Source: Gammaproteobacteria bacterium
GTDB taxonomy: Bacteria > Pseudomonadota > Gammaproteobacteria > Steroidobacterales > GCA-2729495
Length of the DNA: 20,625 nucleotides
Reading direction: 5' to 3'
Assembly: GCA_030429685.1 (NCBI GenBank)
Contig: JAUIEY010000009.1
Coordinates: forward strand, 1-20,625
Positions 7,259 through 13,700 of the stretch are shown here, one piece after another (within the stretch, counting starts at the first letter, position 1; every line of letters starts with the position of its first letter). The notes beneath the pieces were generated by a model, which was not told the origin of the DNA, did not search any database, and saw only the letters and a list, made by a program, of their open reading frames with translations. A program made the translations under genes and the position numbers.

Positions 7259-8320
7259 ATGGCAGCACGAAAAAAGGCACCCAAAAAGTCCGCGAAACGC
7301 GGCGCCAAAAAGACTTCTTCTCGCAAGAAAAAGGTCACTCGTAAAAAAGTGACTCGCAAGAAAACTGCTGCCAGAAAGAAAGTCAGCAAGAAGAAAACCA
7401 AAAAGAAGGCGAAGAAAAAGACAGTCCGCAAGAAGACGTCCAGAAAGAAATCTGGCAAGAAAAAAGTATCGCGCAAAAAGGTAAGTAAGAAAAAGGTCAA
7501 GAAAAAGACCAAAAAGAAAGCCTCACGGAAAAAGGCTTCAAAAAAGAAGGTTGCTAAGAAGAAGGCTTCCAGAAAGAAGGTAGCCCGCAAAAAGGTTTCG
7601 AAGAAAAAGAAAACTTCGAAAAAGAAAAAAACCACTTCAAGGAAGAAGAAAGTTAGCAAGAAGAATACTTCGGTAAAGAAAAAACCGACCAAAAAGAAGG
7701 CCGCGAAGAAAACCGCAGCAAAAGCTAGCACTGCACAACAGGAAGAGACTGCAGAGAAAACCGTCAAAAAGGTGGTGGTGAAGAGCCCCGCGAAACGGTT
7801 TACCGCGCACACGGCTATAGCGCAGCCGATGAACCCGGCCGATCACGTGCCGCCGCGCCCCAGACGCCGCAAAAAGGTCAACGCAGATCATCTGATCCAT
7901 GGCATTGAACCCTACAAGGCCAAGTCCGGCGAGGAGTACATGAATGATCAGCAGCTGGAGCATTTTCGCCGCATCCTCAATGCCTGGAAAATGGAGTTGA
8001 TGCAGGAAGTCGACCGCACTGTGCATCACATGCAGGACGAGGCCAGCAATTTTCCGGATCCGAATGACCGTGCCACACAGGAATCCGAGTTCAGCCTGGA
8101 ACTGCGCACCCGTGATCGCGAGCGCAAGCTGCTGAAGAAGATCGAGCAGGCCATCACCCGCATAGACGAGGGTGAATACGGCTACTGCGAAGAAACCGGC
8201 GAGGAAATCGGTCTCAAACGCCTTGAGGCACGGCCGGTGGCCACGCTATGTGTGGAAGCGCAGGAGCGCCGCGAAGTCGCTGAACGCCAGTATCGCGACA
8301 GTGATGATCGCTATCGGTAG
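7259..8320 (+). CDS. dksA: RNA polymerase-binding factor DksA with lysine-rich N-terminal tail
   Basis: 353 aa, of which only about 139 (215-353) are DksA proper. DksA enters the secondary channel of RNA polymerase and, with ppGpp, retunes initiation. The domain reads GIEPYKAKSGEEYMNDQQLEHF, then HMQDEASNFPDPNDRA, whose coiled-coil tip residues D267, D270 and A272 match E. coli D71, D74 and A76. The zinc site is reduced: C310 and C331 remain, but the partners are T313 and A334 (CEET, CVEA), as in two-cysteine DksA variants. Residues 4-155 are an almost pure Lys/Arg/Ser/Thr/Ala/Val tail resembling histone-H1-like proteins, followed by a less biased linker. The ATG has AGGGA close by. gluQRS follows 12 bp later, the same pairing as in E. 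coli. Confidence 0.95.
   Translation: MAARKKAPKKSAKRGAKKTSSRKKKVTRKKVTRKKTAARKKVSKKKTKKKAKKKTVRKKTSRKKSGKKKVSRKKVSKKKVKKKTKKKASRKKASKKKVAKKKASRKKVARKKVSKKKKTSKKKKTTSRKKKVSKKNTSVKKKPTKKKAAKKTAAKASTAQQEETAEKTVKKVVVKSPAKRFTAHTAIAQPMNPADHVPPRPRRRKKVNADHLIHGIEPYKAKSGEEYMNDQQLEHFRRILNAWKMELMQEVDRTVHHMQDEASNFPDPNDRATQESEFSLELRTRDRERKLLKKIEQAITRIDEGEYGYCEETGEEIGLKRLEARPVATLCVEAQERREVAERQYRDSDDRYR
7268..7723 (+). repeat. Purine-rich imperfect repeats coding the DksA lysine tail
   Basis: About 150 codons are built mostly from AAA/AAG with CGC, AGA, GTC/GTA, TCC and ACC, giving degenerate units such as KKKVSRKK and KKKASRKK. The coding strand is a long purine-rich run unlike the GC-rich DNA on either side. 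The units vary in codon choice, so this is not a fresh tandem expansion. Confidence 0.85.
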
Positions 8321-8332
8321 TTTGTCGGTGTC

Positions 8333-9253
8333 ATGACCGACGACGCCCGTCCTTATCGCGGGCGTTTTGCTCCCAGCCCGACCGGGCCGCTGCATTTCGG
8401 CTCCCTGGTAGCCGCCGTGGCCAGCTACGCCCAGGCACTGGCCAATGCGGGCGAATGGCTGGTGCGTATTGAGGACATTGACCCGCCACGGGAAATGCCC
8501 GGCGCCGCCGAGGCAATCATTGACAGCCTGCGCGCGCACGGCTTCGAATTTGACCCGCCCGAGTATCAGAGCAGCCGGCTGGCCGTCTACGACCGGGTGA
8601 TCGAGGACCTGGTGGCTGCCGGCGCAGCCTACCCCTGCTCCTGCTCACGCAAAGTACTGCTGAAGACCGCTCGGCCCGGCCATGCCGGGCTGATTTATCC
8701 CGGTACCTGCCGCAACGGCGCCGACACGCGCCGCCGCCCGGCTGCGGCTGTGCGGCTGCGCACGGACGCCGCCGTGATTACCTTCCAGGACCGCCTGCAG
8801 GGGCCGCAGAGCTGCGCGATCGGCGCGGAAATAGGCGATTTTCTGTTACGCAGGGGCGACGGTCTGGTGGCCTACCAGACAGCCGTGGCGGTCGATGACG
8901 CCGCTCAGGGCATTACCGAAGTGGTACGCGGCACCGACTTGCTGGATGCCACCTTCATGCAACTCCAGCTGCTGACAATACTGGGCCGGCCCCACCCGGA
9001 ATATGCCCATTTTCCGGTTGTCACCGGGCCCGACGGCCGCAAACTGGCCAAACAGAGCGGAGCCACCGCAATCGATAACAAAAACAATAAAAACAATATC
9101 TTGCGGGCTCTTTCTTTTCTGTTACAGCAACCTCCGGCAACGCTGAAAACCGCCTCACTGAGCGACATCTGGGCCTGGACCGCGGAAAACTGGGATTTTT
9201 CGCCCCTTTGCGGCCTCCTGAGCCAGTCCGAAAAGAGTATTATGGTGCAGTGA
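8333..9253 (+). CDS. gluQ: Glutamyl-Q tRNA(Asp) synthetase GluQRS
   Basis: 306 aa, close to E. coli's 308. This truncated GluRS paralogue lacks the anticodon-binding half and attaches glutamate to the queuosine at position 34 of tRNA-Asp. Residues 11-24 (RFAPSPTGPLHFGS) carry the HIGH-like signature, and KLAKQSG (237-243) is the KMSKS-like loop. A zinc site is likely at C102, C104, Y122 and C126 (PCSCSR and IYPGTC), as in E. coli GluQRS. The adenylate-site segments RIEDIDPPR (45-53) and VVRGTDLL (198-205) are present. No clear Shine-Dalgarno precedes the ATG 12 bp after dksA, so it is probably co-transcribed with dksA and translated by coupling. Confidence 0.96.
   Translation: MTDDARPYRGRFAPSPTGPLHFGSLVAAVASYAQALANAGEWLVRIEDIDPPREMPGAAEAIIDSLRAHGFEFDPPEYQSSRLAVYDRVIEDLVAAGAAYPCSCSRKVLLKTARPGHAGLIYPGTCRNGADTRRRPAAAVRLRTDAAVITFQDRLQGPQSCAIGAEIGDFLLRRGDGLVAYQTAVAVDDAAQGITEVVRGTDLLDATFMQLQLLTILGRPHPEYAHFPVVTGPDGRKLAKQSGATAIDNKNNKNNILRALSFLLQQPPATLKTASLSDIWAWTAENWDFSPLCGLLSQSEKSIMVQ
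9080..9097 (+). repeat. 9-bp tandem duplication within gluQ
   Basis: The unit AAAAACAAT occurs twice in tandem. It is in frame and encodes KNNKNN (residues 250-255), just after the KMSKS-like loop. It is an AT-rich island in a GC-rich gene and looks like a replication-slippage duplication. Confidence 0.7.
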
Positions 9254-9275
9254 ATCGAACTTAATATCGACAAGA

Positions 9276-9315
9276 GCTGTCTTAAACAGCCTATGACTCG
9301 GACCGGAATCGTCCG
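9276..9315 (+). other. Two small inverted repeats upstream of phaR
   Basis: The 91-bp gluQ-phaR gap holds GCTGT/ACAGC (9276-9290, 5-nt loop) and CGGAC/GTCCG (9299-9315, 7-nt loop). Neither is followed by a T tract. A weak promoter reading (TCGACA at 9267, TATGAC at 9292, 19-bp spacer) overlaps the first. They could be operator sites or leader hairpins; nothing decides between these. Confidence 0.3.
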
Positions 9316-9344
9316 GCTCGAGAAACCTACCCAGGGGGTGTGAG

Positions 9345-9671
9345 ATGAACGAACCCCGTTTGATTCGAAAGTACGCCAATCGCCGGCTGTACGACACCGT
9401 TCGCAGCCGCTACGTGAACCTGGCGGATGTCCGCAATCTGATTGCTGACGGAGTGAAGGTAAAGGTAGTCGAACAATCGACTTCGCGCGACATAACCAAC
9501 AGCATCCTGCTGCAGATTATCGGCAGCATGGAGCGCGATGACGGCGCCATACTGACCACAGCCTTCCTGACGGACCTGATCCGCTCGGCCGGGCGCGACG
9601 ACCCGGGATTGCCGGAACGGCTCCAGTCGGCGTTGCGCAGCGCGTTACCGACTCCTACCCTGCATCAATAA
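9345..9671 (+). CDS. phaR: Short PhaR-like polyhydroxyalkanoate synthesis regulator
   Basis: 108 aa. The N-terminus RLIRKYANRRLYDT followed by SRYVNLADVRNLI is the signature of the PHB/PHA accumulation regulator DNA-binding domain (about residues 5-65). SRDITNSILLQIIGSMERDD and AFLTDLIRSAG begin the adjoining PHB_acc-type segment. Characterised PhaR proteins bind PHA granules or monomers and repress phasin and PHA genes. This one is short, usual lengths being about 130-200 aa, with little after the first accessory segment. A strong Shine-Dalgarno (AGGGGGTG) precedes the ATG. No PHA synthase, phasin or thiolase is in the window, so the target is unknown, and the symbol rests on domain similarity only. 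It ends tail-to-tail with pnp. Confidence 0.85.
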   Translation: MNEPRLIRKYANRRLYDTVRSRYVNLADVRNLIADGVKVKVVEQSTSRDITNSILLQIIGSMERDDGAILTTAFLTDLIRSAGRDDPGLPERLQSALRSALPTPTLHQ

Positions 9672-9685
9672 TCCAGCCGCAGGGC

Positions 9686-9725
9686 AAAAAAAAAGCCAGC
9701 CAGGCTGATACAGCCTGACTGGCTT
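9686..9725 (-). terminator. Intrinsic terminator of pnp
   Basis: On the minus strand a stem of about 14 bp with one mismatch (9725-9712 pairing with 9706-9693, 5-nt loop) runs into a run of nine T residues (complement of A at 9694-9686). It starts 21 bp after the pnp stop. On the plus strand the stem lacks a T tract, so it serves the minus-strand operon much better than phaR. Confidence 0.92.
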
Positions 9726-9745
9726 GATGCTGCCGTATCGCAGCT

Positions 9746-11833
9746 CTAGGCTGCGTCCAGATCCCGCATGCTCAGGCGCACGCGACCCTGACGATCCACT
9801 TCAAGCACTTTTACCTTGATGATGTCGCCTTCGTTCAGCTTGTCGCTGACTTTTTCGACACGTTCGTCGGATATCTGTGAAATGTGTACCAGGCCGTCCT
9901 TGCCCGGCAAAATTGTCACAAAAGCGCCGAAATCCATCAGCCGCGCGACACGCCCTTCGTAAACGCGACCCACTTCGACCTCAGCCGTAATCAGCTCGAT
10001 ACGCTTCTGCGCCTCGCGCCCTGCACTACCCTCCACGGATGCGATTTTGACGGTACCGTCATTGTCGATATCAATGGTCGCACCGGTTTCTTCCGTGATG
10101 GCGCGGATGGTCGCACCACCCTTGCCGATTACGTCGCGAATCTTCTCGGGATCAATCTTGATCGTAACAATGGTCGGCGCCCAGTCAGAGACCTTTTCAC
10201 GTGCGGAACTGATGTCTTTCGCCATTTCACCCAGAATATGCAGGCGAGCCTCACGGGCCTGAGCCAGCGCATCAGCCATAATCTCCTTGGTAATGCCCTG
10301 GATCTTGATATCCATCTGCAGGGCAGACACGCCTTCGCTGGTGCCGGCGACCTTAAAGTCCATATCGCCAAGGTGATCTTCATCACCCAGGATATCGGTC
10401 AGAACCTTGTAGCGATCACCGTCCTTGACAAGCCCCATGGCAACACCGGCTACTGGTGCTTTAATCGGCACACCAGCATCCATCAGCGCCAGACTGGTGC
10501 CACAGACGCTGGCCATCGAACTCGAACCATTCGATTCGGTGATCTCCGAGACCACGCGGATGGTGTAAGGGAACTCATCCGAAGTCGGCAATACAGCCTC
10601 CACACCGCGGCGCGCCAATTTGCCATGGCCAATTTCGCGGCGCTTGGGCGAACCCATGAAGCCCGTCTCGCCCACGCAGTAAGGGGGGAAATTGTAGTGC
10701 AGCATAAAGCGGTCACGAATTTCGCCATCCAGCGCATCAATGATCTGTGCATCGCGGTCCGTTCCCAGCGTAGCGACTACGATGGCCTGGGTTTCACCGC
10801 GGGTAAACAGTGCCGAACCGTGTGTACGCGGCAAAACGCCGGTACGCACATTCACCGGCCTTACCGTGGTGGTGTCACGACCGTCGATACGCGGTGCACC
10901 GTCCAGCACCCGCTGGCGCACAATTTCCGCTTCCAGCTTGTGGAACTGACCGGAAACTTCTTCGGCCGAAAATTCGCCGCCCTCTTCAGGGGCAAGCGCG
11001 GCAACTGCCGCATCGCGAATTTCACCGATACGAGCGTAGCGATCCTGCTTGTCAGAAATCTGGTATGCCTCAGTCAGGGCACTGCTCGACTGGGCCTTGA
11101 CGGCATCCACCAGCGCTGTATTGACCTCGGGCGCCTGCCAGTCCCACACGGGTTTTCCGGCTTCTGCCTGCAGCTCATTGATGGCATTGATGGCGGCCTG
11201 CATTTGCTCGTGGCCGAAGACCACCGCGCCAAGCATGGTGTCTTCCGGCAGACAATCCGCCTCTGATTCAACCATCAGCACCGCGTCAGCGGTACCGGCC
11301 ACCACCAGGTCAAGCTGCGACTTTTCCAAATCGCTCTTACTGGGGTTCAACACGTAATCGCCGTCAATATAGCCTACCCGCGCGGCGCCGATGGGCCCCT
11401 GGAAAGGCAGTCCGGATATGGCCAGTGCCGCTGAGGAACCGATCAGCGCCGGAATGTCCGGATTCACTTCCGGGTTCAGGGAAATAACCTGCGCGATAAC
11501 CTGCACTTCATTCTTGAAGCCTTTAGGGAACAGCGGGCGCACGGGCCGATCAATAAGGCGCGATGTCAGCGTTTCTTTTTCGCTGGGGCGGCCTTCACGC
11601 TTGAAAAAACCGCCGGGGATCTTGCCCGCCGCATAGGTCTTTTCTTCGTAGTTAACGGTCAGCGGGAAGAAGTCCCGACCCGGATCAGCTTGCTTGCGAC
11701 CCACGGCGGACACGAGCACAACTGTGTCTGCCACGCTAACAATAACTGCACCGTCTGACTGACGTGCAATTTCACCGGTTTCGAGGGTGACTTCATGCTC
11801 ACCGTATTGAAATGTCTTTATTACTTTTGCCAC
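9746..11833 (-). CDS. pnp: Polyribonucleotide nucleotidyltransferase (PNPase)
   Basis: 695 aa from a GTG at 11833. PNPase degrades RNA 3' to 5' by phosphorolysis and is a degradosome partner. Order of domains: first RNase PH domain (about 5-140), helical linker, second RNase PH domain (about 310-540) with GDEDHLGDMD carrying catalytic D486 and D492 at the E. coli numbering, KH domain with the loop VIGKGG (569-573), and S1 domain from about 620 to the end. The frame is open upstream to a TTG at 11923, but that codon sits in the intergenic hairpin and adds 30 residues absent from the family. GTG with MAKVIKTFQYGEHEVTLETG fits, and AGAGAAAG precedes it. It lacks the short C-terminal extension of E. 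coli PNPase (711 aa). Confidence 0.97.
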   Translation of the reverse strand: MAKVIKTFQYGEHEVTLETGEIARQSDGAVIVSVADTVVLVSAVGRKQADPGRDFFPLTVNYEEKTYAAGKIPGGFFKREGRPSEKETLTSRLIDRPVRPLFPKGFKNEVQVIAQVISLNPEVNPDIPALIGSSAALAISGLPFQGPIGAARVGYIDGDYVLNPSKSDLEKSQLDLVVAGTADAVLMVESEADCLPEDTMLGAVVFGHEQMQAAINAINELQAEAGKPVWDWQAPEVNTALVDAVKAQSSSALTEAYQISDKQDRYARIGEIRDAAVAALAPEEGGEFSAEEVSGQFHKLEAEIVRQRVLDGAPRIDGRDTTTVRPVNVRTGVLPRTHGSALFTRGETQAIVVATLGTDRDAQIIDALDGEIRDRFMLHYNFPPYCVGETGFMGSPKRREIGHGKLARRGVEAVLPTSDEFPYTIRVVSEITESNGSSSMASVCGTSLALMDAGVPIKAPVAGVAMGLVKDGDRYKVLTDILGDEDHLGDMDFKVAGTSEGVSALQMDIKIQGITKEIMADALAQAREARLHILGEMAKDISSAREKVSDWAPTIVTIKIDPEKIRDVIGKGGATIRAITEETGATIDIDNDGTVKIASVEGSAGREAQKRIELITAEVEVGRVYEGRVARLMDFGAFVTILPGKDGLVHISQISDERVEKVSDKLNEGDIIKVKVLEVDRQGRVRLSMRDLDAA

Positions 11834-11922
11834 TTTGCTTTCTCTATTTACTTTGCTTACTTGTCTTTTCTTAAACTGATTTGTGCGGATAGCTGCACGA
11901 CGCACAGGGTGCCGCGCACACA

Positions 11923-11958
11923 ATTACGCACGGTTGCTGGCTGCAAACCGCGCGTAAT
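11923..11958 (-). promoter_or_regulatory. rpsO-pnp intergenic RNA hairpin, probable RNase III site
   Basis: A 13-bp stem (11958-11946 with 11935-11923, 10-nt loop) lies 22 bp after the rpsO stop. All pairs are Watson-Crick except one G.U, which exists only in minus-strand RNA; the plus strand would have A.C there. No T tract follows, so it is not an intrinsic terminator. In E. coli an RNase III-cleaved hairpin in this gap controls pnp decay and autoregulation, and this is the likely counterpart. Confidence 0.6.
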
Positions 11959-11980
11959 CAATGCGTATACTGATAGTGCC

Positions 11981-12250
11981 TCAGCGACGCAGGCCGAGTT
12001 GCGAGATCACCGCGCGATAGCGCTCGTGGTCTTTATCCTTGAGGTAATCCAGCAGTTTACGCCGGTTGTTAACCATCCTCAGGAGACCACGGCGTGAATG
12101 GTGATCTTTCTTGTTATTGTTGAAATGCTCGGTCAGCTCGTTGATACGAGCAGACAGCAGCGCGACCTGCACTTCCGGGGACCCGGTGTCGGCATCGCCG
12201 CGCTTGAATTCGTCAATGATGCTTGCTTTTTGTGCTCCCGAGAGAGACAT
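11981..12250 (-). CDS. rpsO: 30S ribosomal protein S15
   Basis: 89 aa, exactly the E. coli length. S15 is a primary binder of 16S rRNA helix 22 and nucleates the 30S platform. The sequence has the family landmarks DTGSPEVQVALLSARINELTEHF (20-42), KDHHSRRGLL (48-57) and the basic NNRRKLLDYL region. The start has AGGAG about 10 nt upstream. It is followed by pnp after 147 bp and preceded by truB, the usual order. A local promoter and leader hairpin suggest separate, possibly S15-controlled, expression. Confidence 0.98.
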   Translation of the reverse strand: MSLSGAQKASIIDEFKRGDADTGSPEVQVALLSARINELTEHFNNNKKDHHSRRGLLRMVNNRRKLLDYLKDKDHERYRAVISQLGLRR

Positions 12251-12272
12251 CGAACCTTACTCCTGTTTTCTC

Positions 12273-12294
12273 CGCCTTCGGCCCTCCGAAGACG
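12273..12294 (-). promoter_or_regulatory. rpsO leader hairpin, candidate S15 autoregulatory element
   Basis: Nine base pairs (12294-12286 with 12281-12273) close an AGGG tetraloop. One pair is U.G in minus-strand RNA, next to a G-C pair. The hairpin sits at the predicted 5' end of the rpsO transcript, about 22 nt before the start codon. The loop could pair with CUCU in rpsO codons 2-4, forming a pseudoknot over the start. S15 represses its own mRNA through leader structures in several bacteria, but the link here is inferred. Confidence 0.45.
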
Positions 12295-12300
12295 CGCGGT

Positions 12301-12328
12301 ATTGTACCCGCTGAAAAGCCATTGTTAC
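12301..12328 (-). promoter_or_regulatory. rpsO promoter
   Basis: On minus, the -35 box GTAACA (12328-12323, 4 of 6) and -10 box TACAAT (12306-12301, 5 of 6) are 16 bp apart in the truB-rpsO gap. Transcription would start near 12294, giving a leader of about 44 nt. No terminator separates it from truB, so read-through is also expected. Confidence 0.55.
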
Positions 12329-12367
12329 ACCCTGATTTTCGATTTATTTCCAATTATTTACGGCTGC

Positions 12368-13318
12368 TCAGGAACTTCTGAGCGGCGTCGGAAACAGACG
12401 TTTTGGCGCCACCTGACCGTCGCCGGTGAACTCCCCCATACCGAGCAGGCTGCCATCGGCGTCGTATAGCCGCACCAGCCCCTCTGCGCCTGCGGCAGCC
12501 ACACTGACAGCATGGCCATTCCGCAGGTAAAACGCCGGGCCGGCTTCCAGTTGCAGGGCCGGGAAGCCCTGCAGCGCGCTGTCAACAGGCAGCAACAGAG
12601 CATCCAGCGCCGCCAGATCGCTGCCCAGTGCCTCCAGCTGCGCCAGGGTCACCATTGGCGCGGTGCCGAAAGGCTCCACCGCCAGCCGGCGCAGTTCGAC
12701 CACATGGGCCAGGGTGCCCATGGCGGCCGCGATGTCTTCAACCAGTGTGCGTATATAGGTGCCTTTGCTGCAATGCACGGTCAGACGCGGGCGCTGCGAA
12801 TCAAAGCTATCGACATGCAATTCATGAATGCTGATCGGCCGCGCCGGCCGCGCCACTTCCTCCCCGGCGCGGGCCAGTTCGTAAAGGCGCCGGCCGTCCT
12901 GTTTAAGCGCCGAATACATGGGGGGAACCTGCATGATATCGCCGCGGAATTGCTGCAGGGCCGCTTCCAGCTGCGCTGCCGTCACCTCGCGCTGCGCCGA
13001 CTCGGCTACTACGGCGCCGTCAGCATCGCCGGTGTCAGTGCGCTGGCCGATAGCTGCCACCACCGAGTAGCACTTGTCGGCATCCAGCAACCACGCGGAC
13101 GTCTTGGTCGCCTGCCCGAAACACACCGGTAGCATGCCGCTGGCAAGCGGGTCCAGACTGCCGGTGTGGCCCGCCTTGTTAGCATTGTATATTCGCTTGA
13201 CCGTCTGCAACGCCCGATTGGAAGTCATTCCGACCGGCTTGTCGAGCAGCAAAATGCCATCAACCACCCGACCGCGCGCCCGGCGCCCCCGGCGCTGCTG
13301 TAAATTACCCGCTGTCAT
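12368..13318 (-). CDS. truB: tRNA pseudouridine(55) synthase TruB
   Basis: 316 aa from the ATG at 13318, matching E. coli's 314. TruB converts U55 in the T loop of tRNAs to pseudouridine and aids tRNA folding. VVDGILLLDKPVGMTSN (18-34) opens the domain, and AGHTGSLDPLASGMLP (49-64) holds the catalytic D56. Further motifs are YSVVAAIGQRTDTGDADG, FRGDIMQVPPMYSALKQDG and CSKGTYIRTLVEDIA; the C-terminal PUA-like part includes GLVRLYDADGSLLGMGE. The frame is open to an ATG at 13363, with another at 13327; these add up to 15 residues deeper in rbfA and are not needed. From 13318 it overlaps the rbfA end by 14 bp. No convincing Shine-Dalgarno separates the candidates. Confidence 0.95.
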   Translation of the reverse strand: MTAGNLQQRRGRRARGRVVDGILLLDKPVGMTSNRALQTVKRIYNANKAGHTGSLDPLASGMLPVCFGQATKTSAWLLDADKCYSVVAAIGQRTDTGDADGAVVAESAQREVTAAQLEAALQQFRGDIMQVPPMYSALKQDGRRLYELARAGEEVARPARPISIHELHVDSFDSQRPRLTVHCSKGTYIRTLVEDIAAAMGTLAHVVELRRLAVEPFGTAPMVTLAQLEALGSDLAALDALLLPVDSALQGFPALQLEAGPAFYLRNGHAVSVAAAGAEGLVRLYDADGSLLGMGEFTGDGQVAPKRLFPTPLRSS

Positions 13319-13691
13319 CGCTGCCATCGCCGGGATCGGAATCCCGTGCCCGTGCATCGGCAATCAACTGGTCCATGGCGCTCGCCCGGCGGGTTGTGTC
13401 GTCCCGCTCGAAACGCAATTCGGGCACTCTTCGGACGGTCAGCTCTTTGGCCAGCCGGCTGCGCAAGAAACCGCCGGCGCCGGCAAAGGCCTCTGCCAGT
13501 TCATCATCCGCCTGGTCCGGCTGCATCGCGCTGTAATACACCCAGGCGACACCCAGATCGCGGGACACACGCACAGCGGTAATGAATACGCCGGCAAAGC
13601 GTGCGTCGCGCAGATCGTCACGCATGACATCGCTGAGTACCCGCTGAATCTGGTCTTCGATTCGACGGCTGCGGGGAAAATCCCTGGGCAT
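13305..13691 (-). CDS. rbfA: Ribosome-binding factor A
   Basis: 128 aa. RbfA is a KH-fold protein that binds the immature 30S subunit and helps process the 5' end of 16S rRNA; it is important in the cold. The N-terminus RSRRIEDQIQRVLSDVMRDD and the following FITAVRVSRDLGVAWVYYS fit the family, as do LAKELTVRRVPELRF and the acidic Asp-rich C-terminal tail. It begins 9 bp after the infB stop, with no strong Shine-Dalgarno, and its end overlaps truB, so translation along infB-rbfA-truB is probably coupled. Confidence 0.96.
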   Translation of the reverse strand: MPRDFPRSRRIEDQIQRVLSDVMRDDLRDARFAGVFITAVRVSRDLGVAWVYYSAMQPDQADDELAEAFAGAGGFLRSRLAKELTVRRVPELRFERDDTTRRASAMDQLIADARARDSDPGDGSDDSG

Positions 13692-13700
13692 GGCTACTGA

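Noticed and set aside
7270..7276. A AAA AAG slippery heptamer in frame at the start of dksA, resembling the dnaX frameshift site (another lies in the tail near 7539)
   Set aside because: At 7270 the -1 frame reaches a stop after about two dozen codons, and AAA/AAG runs are unavoidable in a lysine tail. I saw no purposeful product; the second site was not followed through.
7268..7723. Repeats in dksA as a CRISPR or satellite array
   Set aside because: The units are degenerate, keep the reading frame and vary in codon choice; there are no spacers.
7159..7812. Minus-strand frame encoding a Phe/Leu-rich, membrane-like protein opposite dksA
   Set aside because: It is the antisense of the AAA/AAG-rich lysine tail, which reads as TTT/CTT codons. 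It has no family resemblance and the plus-strand dksA is certain.
9884..11266. 460-codon plus-strand frame opposite pnp
   Set aside because: Antisense shadow of a GC-rich conserved gene; His/Arg/Thr-rich with no recognisable motif.
11834..11923. 30-residue N-terminal extension of PNPase from a TTG at 11923
   Set aside because: It overlaps the regulatory hairpin and does not resemble the family. The GTG at 11833 gives the conserved N-terminus and places the catalytic residues at their usual numbers.
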